From: Lachnospiraceae bacterium UBA1712
GTDB taxonomy: Bacteria > Bacillota > Clostridia > Lachnospirales > Lachnospiraceae
Direction of reading: 5' to 3'
NCBI GenBank assembly: GCA_002317175.1
Contig: DCJA01000023.1
Location: 134,409 to 198,408, forward strand
DNA: 64,000 bases
The notes beneath the pieces were generated by a model, which did not search any database, had not been told where the DNA came from, and saw nothing but the letters and a program-made list of their open reading frames with translations. A program made the position numbers and the translations under genes. This document shows positions 25,129-33,492 of the stretch, one piece after another. Each line of letters starts with the position of its first letter. Positions within the stretch are counted from its first letter, which is position 1.

Positions 25129-26357
25129 TGAAAAAGAGAATAACCCTTCTGATTATTGCATTATTTGCAATTTTAGCATTTACAAAGATAGATACATATG
25201 CAGCCACTGATGAAATAATAGGCTACGATATGGTTGTGACTGTTAATGATGATGCTTCACTTACTATGACCTATGTGGTTCAGTGGAAGGTATTGGAGTC
25301 TGGTGGAAGTATCGGGCCTCTTGAGTGGATAAAAATAGGTATTCCTAATAAGAATGCTTCTGATTTTGTGGCATTAACAACCAATATTAAAGAGGTCGGA
25401 AAAATGACCTCAGGTGGCGAAGTGTTTGCAAGAGTGGATTTGGACAGACCTTATTATGAAGGTGAAAAAGTTACTTTTGCTTTCGCATTTACCCAGAATA
25501 ATATGTATCTGGTTAATAAACTTGAAGAGGGGTATACAACCTATACCTTTACACCAGGATGGTTTGATGACATTGCTGTAGACAGAATCACAATATCCTG
25601 GGCAGCTGATAAGGCAGAATCCTGGAGTTCTGATGCAACAATAGAAAATGGATATCTGGTATGGAAGAGCTCACTTGCACCAGGAAAGAAGTATACAGTT
25701 GATGTAACATATCCAAATGATGCATATGGCTTTGATCTGACCAGGACCAAGGATGAAGCTAATGAATCTAAGCATAGGCTGAATGCTTCACAGATGATAG
25801 CTGTTCTTATAGGCGGAATATTTATTATTGCTTATGGATTTTTCTGGATATTTGTCGTTTATAAAGTAATAAAGGCTGTTTATGATTCAGCTCGAGGTTT
25901 CTCAATAGAGAAAAAATATGTCAGAGAAAAGATTACTTACTTTGAGTCCTGTCCACACTGTGGAGCTCCAAGAAAAGATGCTCAGTCTGTATGCGAATTC
26001 TGCGGCGCAAGTATGATAAAGAGTAAAGAGGTAATCAAGGAAAGCGAAGCAAAGAAGGATAGAGAGATCAGAAAGCACAAGAAATCTGGTATGTACAGCT
26101 ATTCATCTAATCCTAATGTATTTATCAGCGTACGCGTTAATGAAGTTAAAAAGCCAATTGTTCATACTTCATCAGGATCAAGAGGAGGCGGACATTCCTG
26201 TGCGCATAGTTCATGTGCATGTGCCTGCGCCTGTGCATGTGCCTGTGCCGGAGGTGGTAGAGCGGGCTGTACTAATAAGGATTTCTACAATACTAACCTA
26301 AAGCTGAAGCAACTTGAATTAAAGAAGAAAAAGACTGATGGTAAAAAAGAGGCATAG
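25122..26357 (+). CDS. Membrane protein with zinc ribbon and C-terminal Cys-Ala repeat
   Basis: A 411-residue protein I cannot assign to a named family. Seen in order: signal peptide (about 5-28, ending TYAA), a beta-rich extracytoplasmic domain (30-210) with a DUF2207-like flavour, one membrane helix (224-248), a cytoplasmic zinc ribbon (CPHC 277-280 and CEFC 291-294), a charged linker, then GSRGGGHSC and a tail where Cys 365, 367, 369, 371, 373 and 375 alternate with Ala, followed by GGGRAGC and a Lys-rich end. Codons in the repeat vary (TGT/TGC, GCA/GCC), so it is kept at the protein level. Start is ATG 25122 or ATG 25128; GGAGG serves either. Confidence 0.8.
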   Translation: MLMKKRITLLIIALFAILAFTKIDTYAATDEIIGYDMVVTVNDDASLTMTYVVQWKVLESGGSIGPLEWIKIGIPNKNASDFVALTTNIKEVGKMTSGGEVFARVDLDRPYYEGEKVTFAFAFTQNNMYLVNKLEEGYTTYTFTPGWFDDIAVDRITISWAADKAESWSSDATIENGYLVWKSSLAPGKKYTVDVTYPNDAYGFDLTRTKDEANESKHRLNASQMIAVLIGGIFIIAYGFFWIFVVYKVIKAVYDSARGFSIEKKYVREKITYFESCPHCGAPRKDAQSVCEFCGASMIKSKEVIKESEAKKDREIRKHKKSGMYSYSSNPNVFISVRVNEVKKPIVHTSSGSRGGGHSCAHSSCACACACACACAGGGRAGCTNKDFYNTNLKLKQLELKKKKTDGKKEA

Positions 26358-27393
26358 AACTTTAATTGCATATATGATGCTTTTGGTTATGCTTACAACA
26401 CTTATTGCTGGATGTGGTATAAAGAAGGATACAAAAATTGTACTTACAACAGGCTTTAATAAGGATGAGGTATTCAAAATCGGAGATATTAACTGCACTG
26501 TTCCAGAGATGATGGTGTATCTGACTAATCTTCAGAATCAGTATGAAGCTGTTTATGGAGCTGAAATATGGAATACCAAAATTGATGGAGTAACTCTTAC
26601 AGACAATGTGAAGGAGGTTGCACTGTCACGTATGGCTCAGGTAAAGACCATGACTTTGCTGGCACGTGAGCAGGGAGTAGCATTGGATGAACAGGAAAGC
26701 TCAAGAGTATCCAAAATAGCGGATATATACTATGACTCACTTAGTCAAAACGAGAAAGAAGCTATGGGAATAGACAGGGATATGATTGTCAGACTTTATG
26801 AGGAATACGCCCTGTCTACCAAGGTTTACGACAGCATTATTAAGGATGTTAATCCTGAAATCTCAGATGATGAAGCAAGAACCATAACGGTTGAACACAT
26901 TTTCATTAAGACATATACCTATGATGACGATGGCAATAAAGTGAGCTATGACAGTTCGCATATGAATGAGGCCAGAGCTTTGGCTCAGGACATTCGTCAG
27001 CGAATTGAGGATGGCGAGGATTTTGAAGCACTAGCAGAGAAATATAGTGATGATGAAGAAATCACTATTTCATTTGGTAAGGGTGAAAAGGATACAGCCT
27101 TTGAGAGTGCAGCCTTTCAGTTGGGAAGCGATGAACTCAGTAAGGTTGTGGAAACTGAACTTGGCTTTGAAATCATCAGATGTATATCGACCTTTAACCG
27201 TGAGATAACGGATGAGAACAAAATCAAGATAGTAGAAAAGCGTAAGCAGGAAGCTTTCAGTAAAGAATATGAACTCTTTGCTGCTGAGCAGACCAAGAAA
27301 CTCAATGAGGAACTTTGGGCGAGTATGGATTTTCTTCATGACGAGGATATAGATACTCACGATTTCTTCGAGATTTTTGATAACAATTACTAA
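26338..27393 (+). CDS. PrsA/SurA-like parvulin peptidyl-prolyl isomerase, lipoprotein
   Basis: A 351-residue lipoprotein: signal with lipobox TLIAGC (Cys near 26), a helical SurA-like N-terminal chaperone region (about 45-180), a parvulin domain (about 182-285: VEHIFIKTY, ALAEKYSDD, ISFGKGEKD, ELGFEIIRCI) and a C-terminal helix. It would fold secreted proteins on the outer face of the membrane. The start overlaps the upstream gene by 20 nt, so it is co-expressed with the Cys-Ala membrane protein and may help fold its outside domain. The parvulin domain lacks some consensus glycines, so catalytic activity is uncertain. Confidence 0.85.
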   Translation: MVKKRHRTLIAYMMLLVMLTTLIAGCGIKKDTKIVLTTGFNKDEVFKIGDINCTVPEMMVYLTNLQNQYEAVYGAEIWNTKIDGVTLTDNVKEVALSRMAQVKTMTLLAREQGVALDEQESSRVSKIADIYYDSLSQNEKEAMGIDRDMIVRLYEEYALSTKVYDSIIKDVNPEISDDEARTITVEHIFIKTYTYDDDGNKVSYDSSHMNEARALAQDIRQRIEDGEDFEALAEKYSDDEEITISFGKGEKDTAFESAAFQLGSDELSKVVETELGFEIIRCISTFNREITDENKIKIVEKRKQEAFSKEYELFAAEQTKKLNEELWASMDFLHDEDIDTHDFFEIFDNNY

Positions 27394-27474
27394 TCAGACT
27401 GCCACTGAAACAGCAGTTTATAAAAATTTTATAATCCTACAAAGCCTTGAAAATACTGGCTTCGAAGCAAATTG

Positions 27475-27501
27475 TTAGCACTCAACACATCTGAGTGCTA
27501 A
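27475..27501. promoter_or_regulatory. CIRCE element (HrcA operator)
   Basis: TTAGCACTC, 9-nt spacer, GAGTGCTAA: an exact match to the CIRCE consensus bound by the heat-shock repressor HrcA. It lies upstream of htpG, with TATAAT at 27515-27520 downstream of it and TTGAAA at 27447-27452 upstream. Confidence 0.92.
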
Positions 27502-27595
27502 TTTACTGTTGATTTATAATTTTTGCCGTACTAAAATAATCATGTTCCTTATTGGAGAACATCTCAGTGCTCTTCTTGGGAATATGAATAAACAA

Positions 27596-27730
27596 AAAGG
27601 TTTCGGATATGTTTTCGTGCAGACATTGGGGCCGTCGGCACTTAATGAGCAATGTTCCATTGCGAATTTAGTACCGCTACGAGCACCAACTAGCGCGAGC
27701 GGTCTGCAGGGAAATATATCCGAATCCCTT
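27596..27730 (+). repeat. Structured dispersed element, copy B
   Basis: A 135-nt hairpin aligned with copies A and C. Outer stem TTCGGATAT/ATATCCGAA extended by AAxGG/CCxTT; inner stem GCAGAC/GTCTGC; conserved core stem CGGCACTTAAT/ATTTAGTACCG with the same C.A and T.T mismatches as copy A, tandem GA/GA loop, and a perfect terminal hairpin GCAATG/CATTGC. An alternative pairing ACCGCT/AGCGGT is possible in the 3' half. It sits in the presumed 5' untranslated region of htpG, in the same orientation as the gene. Confidence 0.8.
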
Positions 27731-27768
27731 GAAACAATATTAGAAAGCAAGAAAGGATCGTGAGTATT

Positions 27769-29805
27769 ATGGCAGAGAGACATGGTAGTCTGTCGATTAA
27801 CAGCGAAAACATTTTTCCAATAATTAAGAAGTGGTTGTACAGTGACCACGACATTTTTTACAGAGAGCTCATTTCCAATGGATGTGATGCTATAACTAAG
27901 TTGAAGAAACTTGATATGATGGGCGAGTATACATTGCCAGATGGATATAAGGCAAGAATAGATGTAATCGTTGACCCAGCAAACAAGACACTTAAATTTA
28001 TCGATAATGGTATCGGTATGACTGCAGATGAGGTCAATGAATATATCAATCAGATCGCATTTTCAGGTGCAACAGACTTTATTGAGAAGTACAAGGATAA
28101 GACTGGTGATGACCAGATTATCGGTCATTTTGGACTTGGTTTCTACTCAGCATTTATGGTAGCTGATGAGGTACATATTGATACACTTTCATACAGAGAT
28201 GGAGCCGAAGCGGTTCACTGGGAATGTGATGGCGGTACAGACTTCTCTATGGATAAGGGTGAGAAGACAACTGTGGGAACAGAGATTACTCTTTTCATGA
28301 ACGAGGATGTACTTAAGTTCTGTAATGAGTACGAAGCAAGAGAAGTTATCAAGAAGTACTGCTCATTTATGCCAACAGAGATTTATCTTAGCAAGGCTAA
28401 TGATGACAGCACAGAGACTATCAATAAAGACGATGAACTTCCAACAGATGAAATAGTTGAGACAATAGTTCCTGAGAAAGCTGAAGATCCAATTAAGTTA
28501 AAGATTAAGAAGCGTCCAGAACTTCTCAATGAGACCAATCCACTTTGGACACGTCATCCAAATGAGTGCACAAAGGAAGAATATATAGAGTTTTACAGAA
28601 AGGTATTCCAGGATTACAAGGAACCACTTTTCTGGATTCACCTCAATATGGATTATCCATTTAATCTTAAGGGTATTCTTTACTTCCCTAAGATTAATAT
28701 GGAGTATGAATCAATCGAAGGAACCATAAAGTTATATAACAATCAGGTGTTCATCGCAGATAACATCAAGGAAGTTATTCCTGAATTCTTAATGCTCCTT
28801 AAGGGTGTTATTGACTGTCCTGATCTTCCACTTAATGTATCTCGTTCAGCACTTCAGAACGATGGTTTTGTAAAGAAGATTAGCGAATACATTACTAAGA
28901 AGGTTGCTGACAAGCTCTCTGGCATGTGCAAGACAGAGAAGGAAGAATACGAGAAGTATTGGGAAGATATCAGCCCATTCATCAAGTATGGCTGCTTAAG
29001 AGATGACAAATTCTGCGAGAAGATGAATGATTATATCTTATTCAAGGATCTTGATGGCAAGTATATGACACTTCCTGAATGCCTTGAGGTTAAGCCGATA
29101 GATGTTGAAGAAGAGGATTCAGATGCATCAGATGTGGCTGATTCAGTAGAAGAGGCTGAAGAAGCTGCAGACGAGTCAGCAGATGAGAAGAAAGAGAAGA
29201 TTATCTACTATGTAACAGATGAACAGCAGCAGGGACAGTATATCAATATGTTCAAGCATGCTAAGAAGAGTGCTGTTATTCTTACTCATAATATTGATCA
29301 GCCATTTGTATCACAGCTTGAGTCCAAGAACGAAGGCGTTAAATTCATGAGAATCGATGCAGATCTTACAGATGATTTCCTTGGAAAGACATCAAAGAAG
29401 GCTCGTGAAGAAATGGACGCTCAGGGAACAGAACTTGATAAGATTTTCAAGAAGGCTCTTAAGAAGGACAATGTAACAGTTAAGGTTGAAAAGCTTAAGA
29501 ATAAGAAGATAGCTTCAATGATTACCATTTCTGAAGAGACACGCCGTATGCAGGATATGATGAAAATGTACGGAATGGGTAAGATGCCAGGTATGGACAA
29601 TGAGGATGAGTCACTGGTACTCAATGCAGGACATCCACTTGTTAAGTATATTCTCGAGAATCAGGATGGCGATAATACAAAGCTTATCTGTAAGCAGCTT
29701 TACGATCTGGCAAAGATTCAGCATGAGCCATTATCTGCAGAAGCTATGACAGAATTTATCCAGAGAAGCAATGATATTATGTGCATCTTATCTGAAGTAA
29801 AATAG
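27769..29805 (+). CDS. htpG: Hsp90 family molecular chaperone HtpG
   Basis: A 678-residue Hsp90 homologue: N-terminal GHKL ATPase domain (RELISNGCDAITKL, DNGIGMTADEV, GHFGLGFYSAFMVAD), middle domain with the catalytic-arginine region LPLNVSRSALQ, and C-terminal dimerisation domain. A Ser/Asp/Glu-rich linker (about 447-480) lies late in the middle domain. The family folds and stabilises client proteins under stress. Start is ATG 27769; GTG 27760 is in frame but sits only 2 nt after the AAAGGA site. A CIRCE box about 270 nt upstream indicates HrcA control. Confidence 0.95.
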   Translation: MAERHGSLSINSENIFPIIKKWLYSDHDIFYRELISNGCDAITKLKKLDMMGEYTLPDGYKARIDVIVDPANKTLKFIDNGIGMTADEVNEYINQIAFSGATDFIEKYKDKTGDDQIIGHFGLGFYSAFMVADEVHIDTLSYRDGAEAVHWECDGGTDFSMDKGEKTTVGTEITLFMNEDVLKFCNEYEAREVIKKYCSFMPTEIYLSKANDDSTETINKDDELPTDEIVETIVPEKAEDPIKLKIKKRPELLNETNPLWTRHPNECTKEEYIEFYRKVFQDYKEPLFWIHLNMDYPFNLKGILYFPKINMEYESIEGTIKLYNNQVFIADNIKEVIPEFLMLLKGVIDCPDLPLNVSRSALQNDGFVKKISEYITKKVADKLSGMCKTEKEEYEKYWEDISPFIKYGCLRDDKFCEKMNDYILFKDLDGKYMTLPECLEVKPIDVEEEDSDASDVADSVEEAEEAADESADEKKEKIIYYVTDEQQQGQYINMFKHAKKSAVILTHNIDQPFVSQLESKNEGVKFMRIDADLTDDFLGKTSKKAREEMDAQGTELDKIFKKALKKDNVTVKVEKLKNKKIASMITISEETRRMQDMMKMYGMGKMPGMDNEDESLVLNAGHPLVKYILENQDGDNTKLICKQLYDLAKIQHEPLSAEAMTEFIQRSNDIMCILSEVK

Positions 29806-29821
29806 TATAAATGATATTGGT

Positions 29822-29862
29822 AAAAGTTCCGAATTTTAAGACTAAAATTCGGAACTTTTTTT
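29822..29862 (+). terminator. htpG terminator
   Basis: A perfect 17-bp stem (29822-29838 with 29843-29859), 4-nt loop and T-run; among the strongest in the window. Confidence 0.95.
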
Positions 29863-29950
29863 GGCTTAATGGGGACATCTTTACTTTAATTTTAAGCCTC
29901 TTTGAGATATACTATTTATGTATGTAATTTTGGGAAAAGGAACTGTAGAA

Positions 29951-32900
29951 ATGGAGCAGAAGACCTACCAGTTTGATGAGGTGAGAGGGAACCTCATTTT
30001 TTCTGAAACAAAGGTTGAACTGGATATAGTAACTGATGAAGTTATATCAGGCTCATTTATAATTGAAGAGCAGGACGGACTTGATATGGAAGGATATGTA
30101 TATTCTTCTAGTTTTCGTATGCATATCAATAATCCTGAGATTACAGATAGCAGAACTCAGATTGATTACAGCTTTGACCCTAAGGGTATGAATATGGGAG
30201 ATGTGCTCAAGGGCAATTTCTATATTGTAACCAGCAGGGGGGAGTTTGTGCTTCCTTTTGTTGCCATGAAGCAAAGAAGCATACTGGACTCAAGTCTGGG
30301 CCAGATAAAGAATCTTTTTCATTTTACAAATCTTGCAAAGAGTGCCTGGGATGAAGCTGTTGAGATATTCTACAATCCTGAATTTGAACAGATTATAAAG
30401 GGCAATGAAAGCAAGTATCTTAATCTCTACAGAGGTCTTAAGGTCAAGGGCAACAAAAATGCCAATCTGGAAGAGTTTCTCATTGGAGTCAATAAAAAAC
30501 AGAAGATAGAGATAAGTGTAGATCAGACTGATATACGCCTTGCAAATCTGGCTGAAGATACGGAAGTATCCGTTAATATCAGAAAGAACGGCTGGGGATA
30601 TACTATTGTTAACATAGAGGTTTGGGGAGATTTTATTCGTGTAGACAGAAGTTTTCTTAAGGAGGCGGACTTTGAGGGCAATGAGTGCAAGCTGTCTTTA
30701 GAGATACTGGCTGATAAGCTTCACAGCGGAAAGAATCCGGGCAGAATCATCCTGCGTTCTCAGTACGACGAGATCTGCATCGATGTAGAGGTGCTAAAGT
30801 CTAATCTCTTCAAGAAGAATCTTGTGGCACAGAAACAGAAGAGGGTCACATATGCGCTGACAAGACATTATCTTGATTACACAGTAAAGCGTATTAATCT
30901 TTCCAAATGGATAATGCTTACAGATGAACTGCTTGCAGGAAGCTCCAAGGATAATCTTGTGTACAGTTTAATGCAGGTTCACTCGCTTCTTATTCAGGAG
31001 AGATACAACGAGGCAAAGTGGATTCTGGATAAGCGCGTTGTGGACAACATAGAAGAAGCTGACAATGACGTATATTGCTATTATCTCTACATGAATGCCC
31101 TTTATACCAATGATGACTATTATGCTAAAGAGGCAGCGGAGAAGATAAGGAGTATCTTTGACCAGGATAGAACAAACTGGCAAATAGCATGGATACTTAT
31201 CAAGATAGATGAAGAATTGAGAAGATCTGCAAGCAAGAGATTTGCCTGGGCAGTGGAGCAGGTAAGAATGGGCTGTATAAGTCCTGTTATTTATCTGGAA
31301 GCTATCAAGGCGCTTAGCGAGAGTCCGTCTCTGTTAAGACATATGGACAGAGAAGAAAAGCAGATCATACTATATGGCGCCAGAGAAGGAATACTGACTC
31401 CTGATATTATGGCGCAGGTTTCTTACCTTGTTCTTAAGGCTAAGAATTATGATTCAAAGCTTCTCAGGATTATGAAATATATCTATGAGAAGAGCAAGAG
31501 TGATGAAGCACTACAGTCAGTCTGCGTACAGCTTATGAAGGGCGGCAAGACTGGACCACAGTATTTTGAATGGTATGAGGCGGCAGTTGATAAGAATTTC
31601 CCTCTTACCAAGCTTTATGAGTCATACATGATGTCTATGGATTTGAGAAGAGATGATCCTATTCCAAAGCGTGTACTTATGTATTTCTCATTTCAGTCAG
31701 AGCTTCCACCAGCTCAGAATGCCTATCTGTATGCATATGTGGTGAAGCACAGACATGAACTTGCGGAGATCTATCTTACCTACAGAGACAGTATAGACAG
31801 GTTTGTCCTTAAGATGCTTTACGAAGGCAGAATAGATCATAATCTGGCCTATCTCTATAGCAATATCGTTCTTGAGGATATGCTTACAGAAGACAATCTC
31901 AGACAGTTCTCAAAGATACTGTTCAAACACTGTATTACAGTAGAGGAACAGGATATAGTCAAGGTTATTGTGGTTGATAACCGTGTTAAGGCTGAGATGG
32001 TTTATCCAGTGGAAAATGGAAGGGCGATAGTTGGCCTTCTGGGTAATGAGTACACTGTGCTTCTGGAAGACTATCATGGAAACAGATATTACAGTACACG
32101 TGAATATGATACAGAGAAATTCTTTGTTCCTGGTAAGATACTTTACAAGATGGAGAATACCGTATCGGATGATATGCTTTTTGATCTGTTCTTATGTGAT
32201 GACAGTCCGGAGTTTCTGATAGTAACAGAGAAAAATGTAGATAGATACAGATTCCTGGAGAGTTGTGAAGCTATTACAGATGAATACAGAGGACTGATAA
32301 GGCTCCCTCTTATTCGTTTTTATCTGGAGAAGGATGACCATGCTAATGTGGATGAGATACTCAGTCACATAGAGTATGACGATGTTAATTATAAAGATTA
32401 CAACGAGATTATCCGTGTGATGCTTATCCGTGGATATCTGGACAAGGCTGCTTCTTACACAATCTGTTATGGTACAGATAATATTGAGCCTAAGCTTCTG
32501 GTACGTCTTGCTGAAAGAATAATAGAACGTGATGGTATGTATGAAACAGAGTTGCTGACATACATGCTGATAAGTGCATTTGAGCGAGGCAAATACAATG
32601 AGGTGGGTATAACATATCTTTCCAAATATGCCAGAGGCCCAATTAAGAAGCTTAGAAACATCTGGAAGGCAGCTTCCAACTTTGATATTGATACCTATGA
32701 AGTATGTGAAAGAATGATACTTCAGACACTCAAAACTGGCGCATTTATCGGAGAAGAGGCCAAGGTACTTAAGGCTTATGTTGATGGTGGTGCCAAGACA
32801 GAGGTTGAACTTCATTACCTGTCATATTTCGCTCATGAAAGTTTTGTACATGGAAGAGTTGTGGATCGTTATATATTCTCTGAGATGGAGAGAATATACA

Positions 32901-33490
32901 AGGTCGAAGGCTCGCTGACTGATATATGCATGATTGCATGGCTTCAAAATGAGGCGACTCATATGAACAGCTATGAACTTACCTATGAGAGAAGGGAACT
33001 AATAACAGAATTCCTGAGAATACTTATGGTTTCGAAACAGATAGTATTCCCATTTTACGAAGCCTTTAAAGATATTTCTGCCAATGCTGCGCAGGTGGCG
33101 AACAGAGTTATTGTGGAGTATAAAGGCACACCTGATGTAAAGACAGTTATTAACTATGTTATTAGCAAGGAACATGAGGAAGCAGGCGGATACAGCCGTG
33201 AAGACATGACAGATATGTATGGCGGCGTATATGTTAAGCAGTTCTTACTCTTCTTTGGAGAGACTCTTCAGTATTATATTACTGAGGAAACTGGCAATGG
33301 TCCACAGCTTACAGAAAGTGGAACAATCAGCAAAAATGATGCTATGGCTGAAAGCACGGGAGACAGGTTCTCATGTGTCAATGATATAGCGATAGCTCAT
33401 ACTCTGAAGGATTACGATACAGCATTTAAACTACTGGAAGAATACAAATATAAGGAGTATCTGGTGGATAGTATATTCACACCACAATAG
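29951..33490 (+). CDS. Very large uncharacterised protein, DUF5717-like
   Basis: A 1179-residue protein with no signal peptide and no clear membrane helix. The first ~300 residues are beta-rich and include two stretches like immunoglobulin-type strands; residues about 300-800 are helical with TPR-like spacing (LMQVHSLLIQERYNEAKWILDK, NDDYYAKEAAEKIRSIF); a central block carries NGRAIVGLLGNEYTVLLEDYHGN, and the end is helical again. It matches my memory of the DUF5717 family in Lachnospiraceae. ATG 29951 is preferred since AAAAGGAA lies 8 nt before it. It leads a four-gene cluster with a 2-nt gap to the Hsp70/actin-like gene. Function unknown; a scaffold role is inferred from repeat structure. 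Confidence 0.75.
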   Translation: MEQKTYQFDEVRGNLIFSETKVELDIVTDEVISGSFIIEEQDGLDMEGYVYSSSFRMHINNPEITDSRTQIDYSFDPKGMNMGDVLKGNFYIVTSRGEFVLPFVAMKQRSILDSSLGQIKNLFHFTNLAKSAWDEAVEIFYNPEFEQIIKGNESKYLNLYRGLKVKGNKNANLEEFLIGVNKKQKIEISVDQTDIRLANLAEDTEVSVNIRKNGWGYTIVNIEVWGDFIRVDRSFLKEADFEGNECKLSLEILADKLHSGKNPGRIILRSQYDEICIDVEVLKSNLFKKNLVAQKQKRVTYALTRHYLDYTVKRINLSKWIMLTDELLAGSSKDNLVYSLMQVHSLLIQERYNEAKWILDKRVVDNIEEADNDVYCYYLYMNALYTNDDYYAKEAAEKIRSIFDQDRTNWQIAWILIKIDEELRRSASKRFAWAVEQVRMGCISPVIYLEAIKALSESPSLLRHMDREEKQIILYGAREGILTPDIMAQVSYLVLKAKNYDSKLLRIMKYIYEKSKSDEALQSVCVQLMKGGKTGPQYFEWYEAAVDKNFPLTKLYESYMMSMDLRRDDPIPKRVLMYFSFQSELPPAQNAYLYAYVVKHRHELAEIYLTYRDSIDRFVLKMLYEGRIDHNLAYLYSNIVLEDMLTEDNLRQFSKILFKHCITVEEQDIVKVIVVDNRVKAEMVYPVENGRAIVGLLGNEYTVLLEDYHGNRYYSTREYDTEKFFVPGKILYKMENTVSDDMLFDLFLCDDSPEFLIVTEKNVDRYRFLESCEAITDEYRGLIRLPLIRFYLEKDDHANVDEILSHIEYDDVNYKDYNEIIRVMLIRGYLDKAASYTICYGTDNIEPKLLVRLAERIIERDGMYETELLTYMLISAFERGKYNEVGITYLSKYARGPIKKLRNIWKAASNFDIDTYEVCERMILQTLKTGAFIGEEAKVLKAYVDGGAKTEVELHYLSYFAHESFVHGRVVDRYIFSEMERIYKVEGSLTDICMIAWLQNEATHMNSYELTYERRELITEFLRILMVSKQIVFPFYEAFKDISANAAQVANRVIVEYKGTPDVKTVINYVISKEHEEAGGYSREDMTDMYGGVYVKQFLLFFGETLQYYITEETGNGPQLTESGTISKNDAMAESTGDRFSCVNDIAIAHTLKDYDTAFKLLEEYKYKEYLVDSIFTPQ

Positions 33491-33492
33491 TT

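Larger units (their letters stand above)
27394..27768. other. 375-bp region between the foldase gene and htpG
   Basis: Holds a weak hairpin (27398-27417) after the foldase gene, a perfect CIRCE box (27475-27501), TATAAT at 27515-27520 and structured element B (27596-27730). An ORF at 27509-27763 runs straight through the element and is not considered coding. The htpG 5' untranslated region would therefore be about 240 nt and contain element B. Confidence 0.6.

Noticed and set aside
27509..27763. An 84-codon + strand ORF upstream of htpG
   Set aside because: It runs entirely through the CIRCE-downstream region and structured element B, has no ribosome site and no similarity to known proteins; the DNA is explained by the element.
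32192..32815. A 207-codon - strand ORF inside the DUF5717-like gene
   Set aside because: Antisense shadow of a continuous 1179-codon gene with good codon use; no ribosome site or domain seen.
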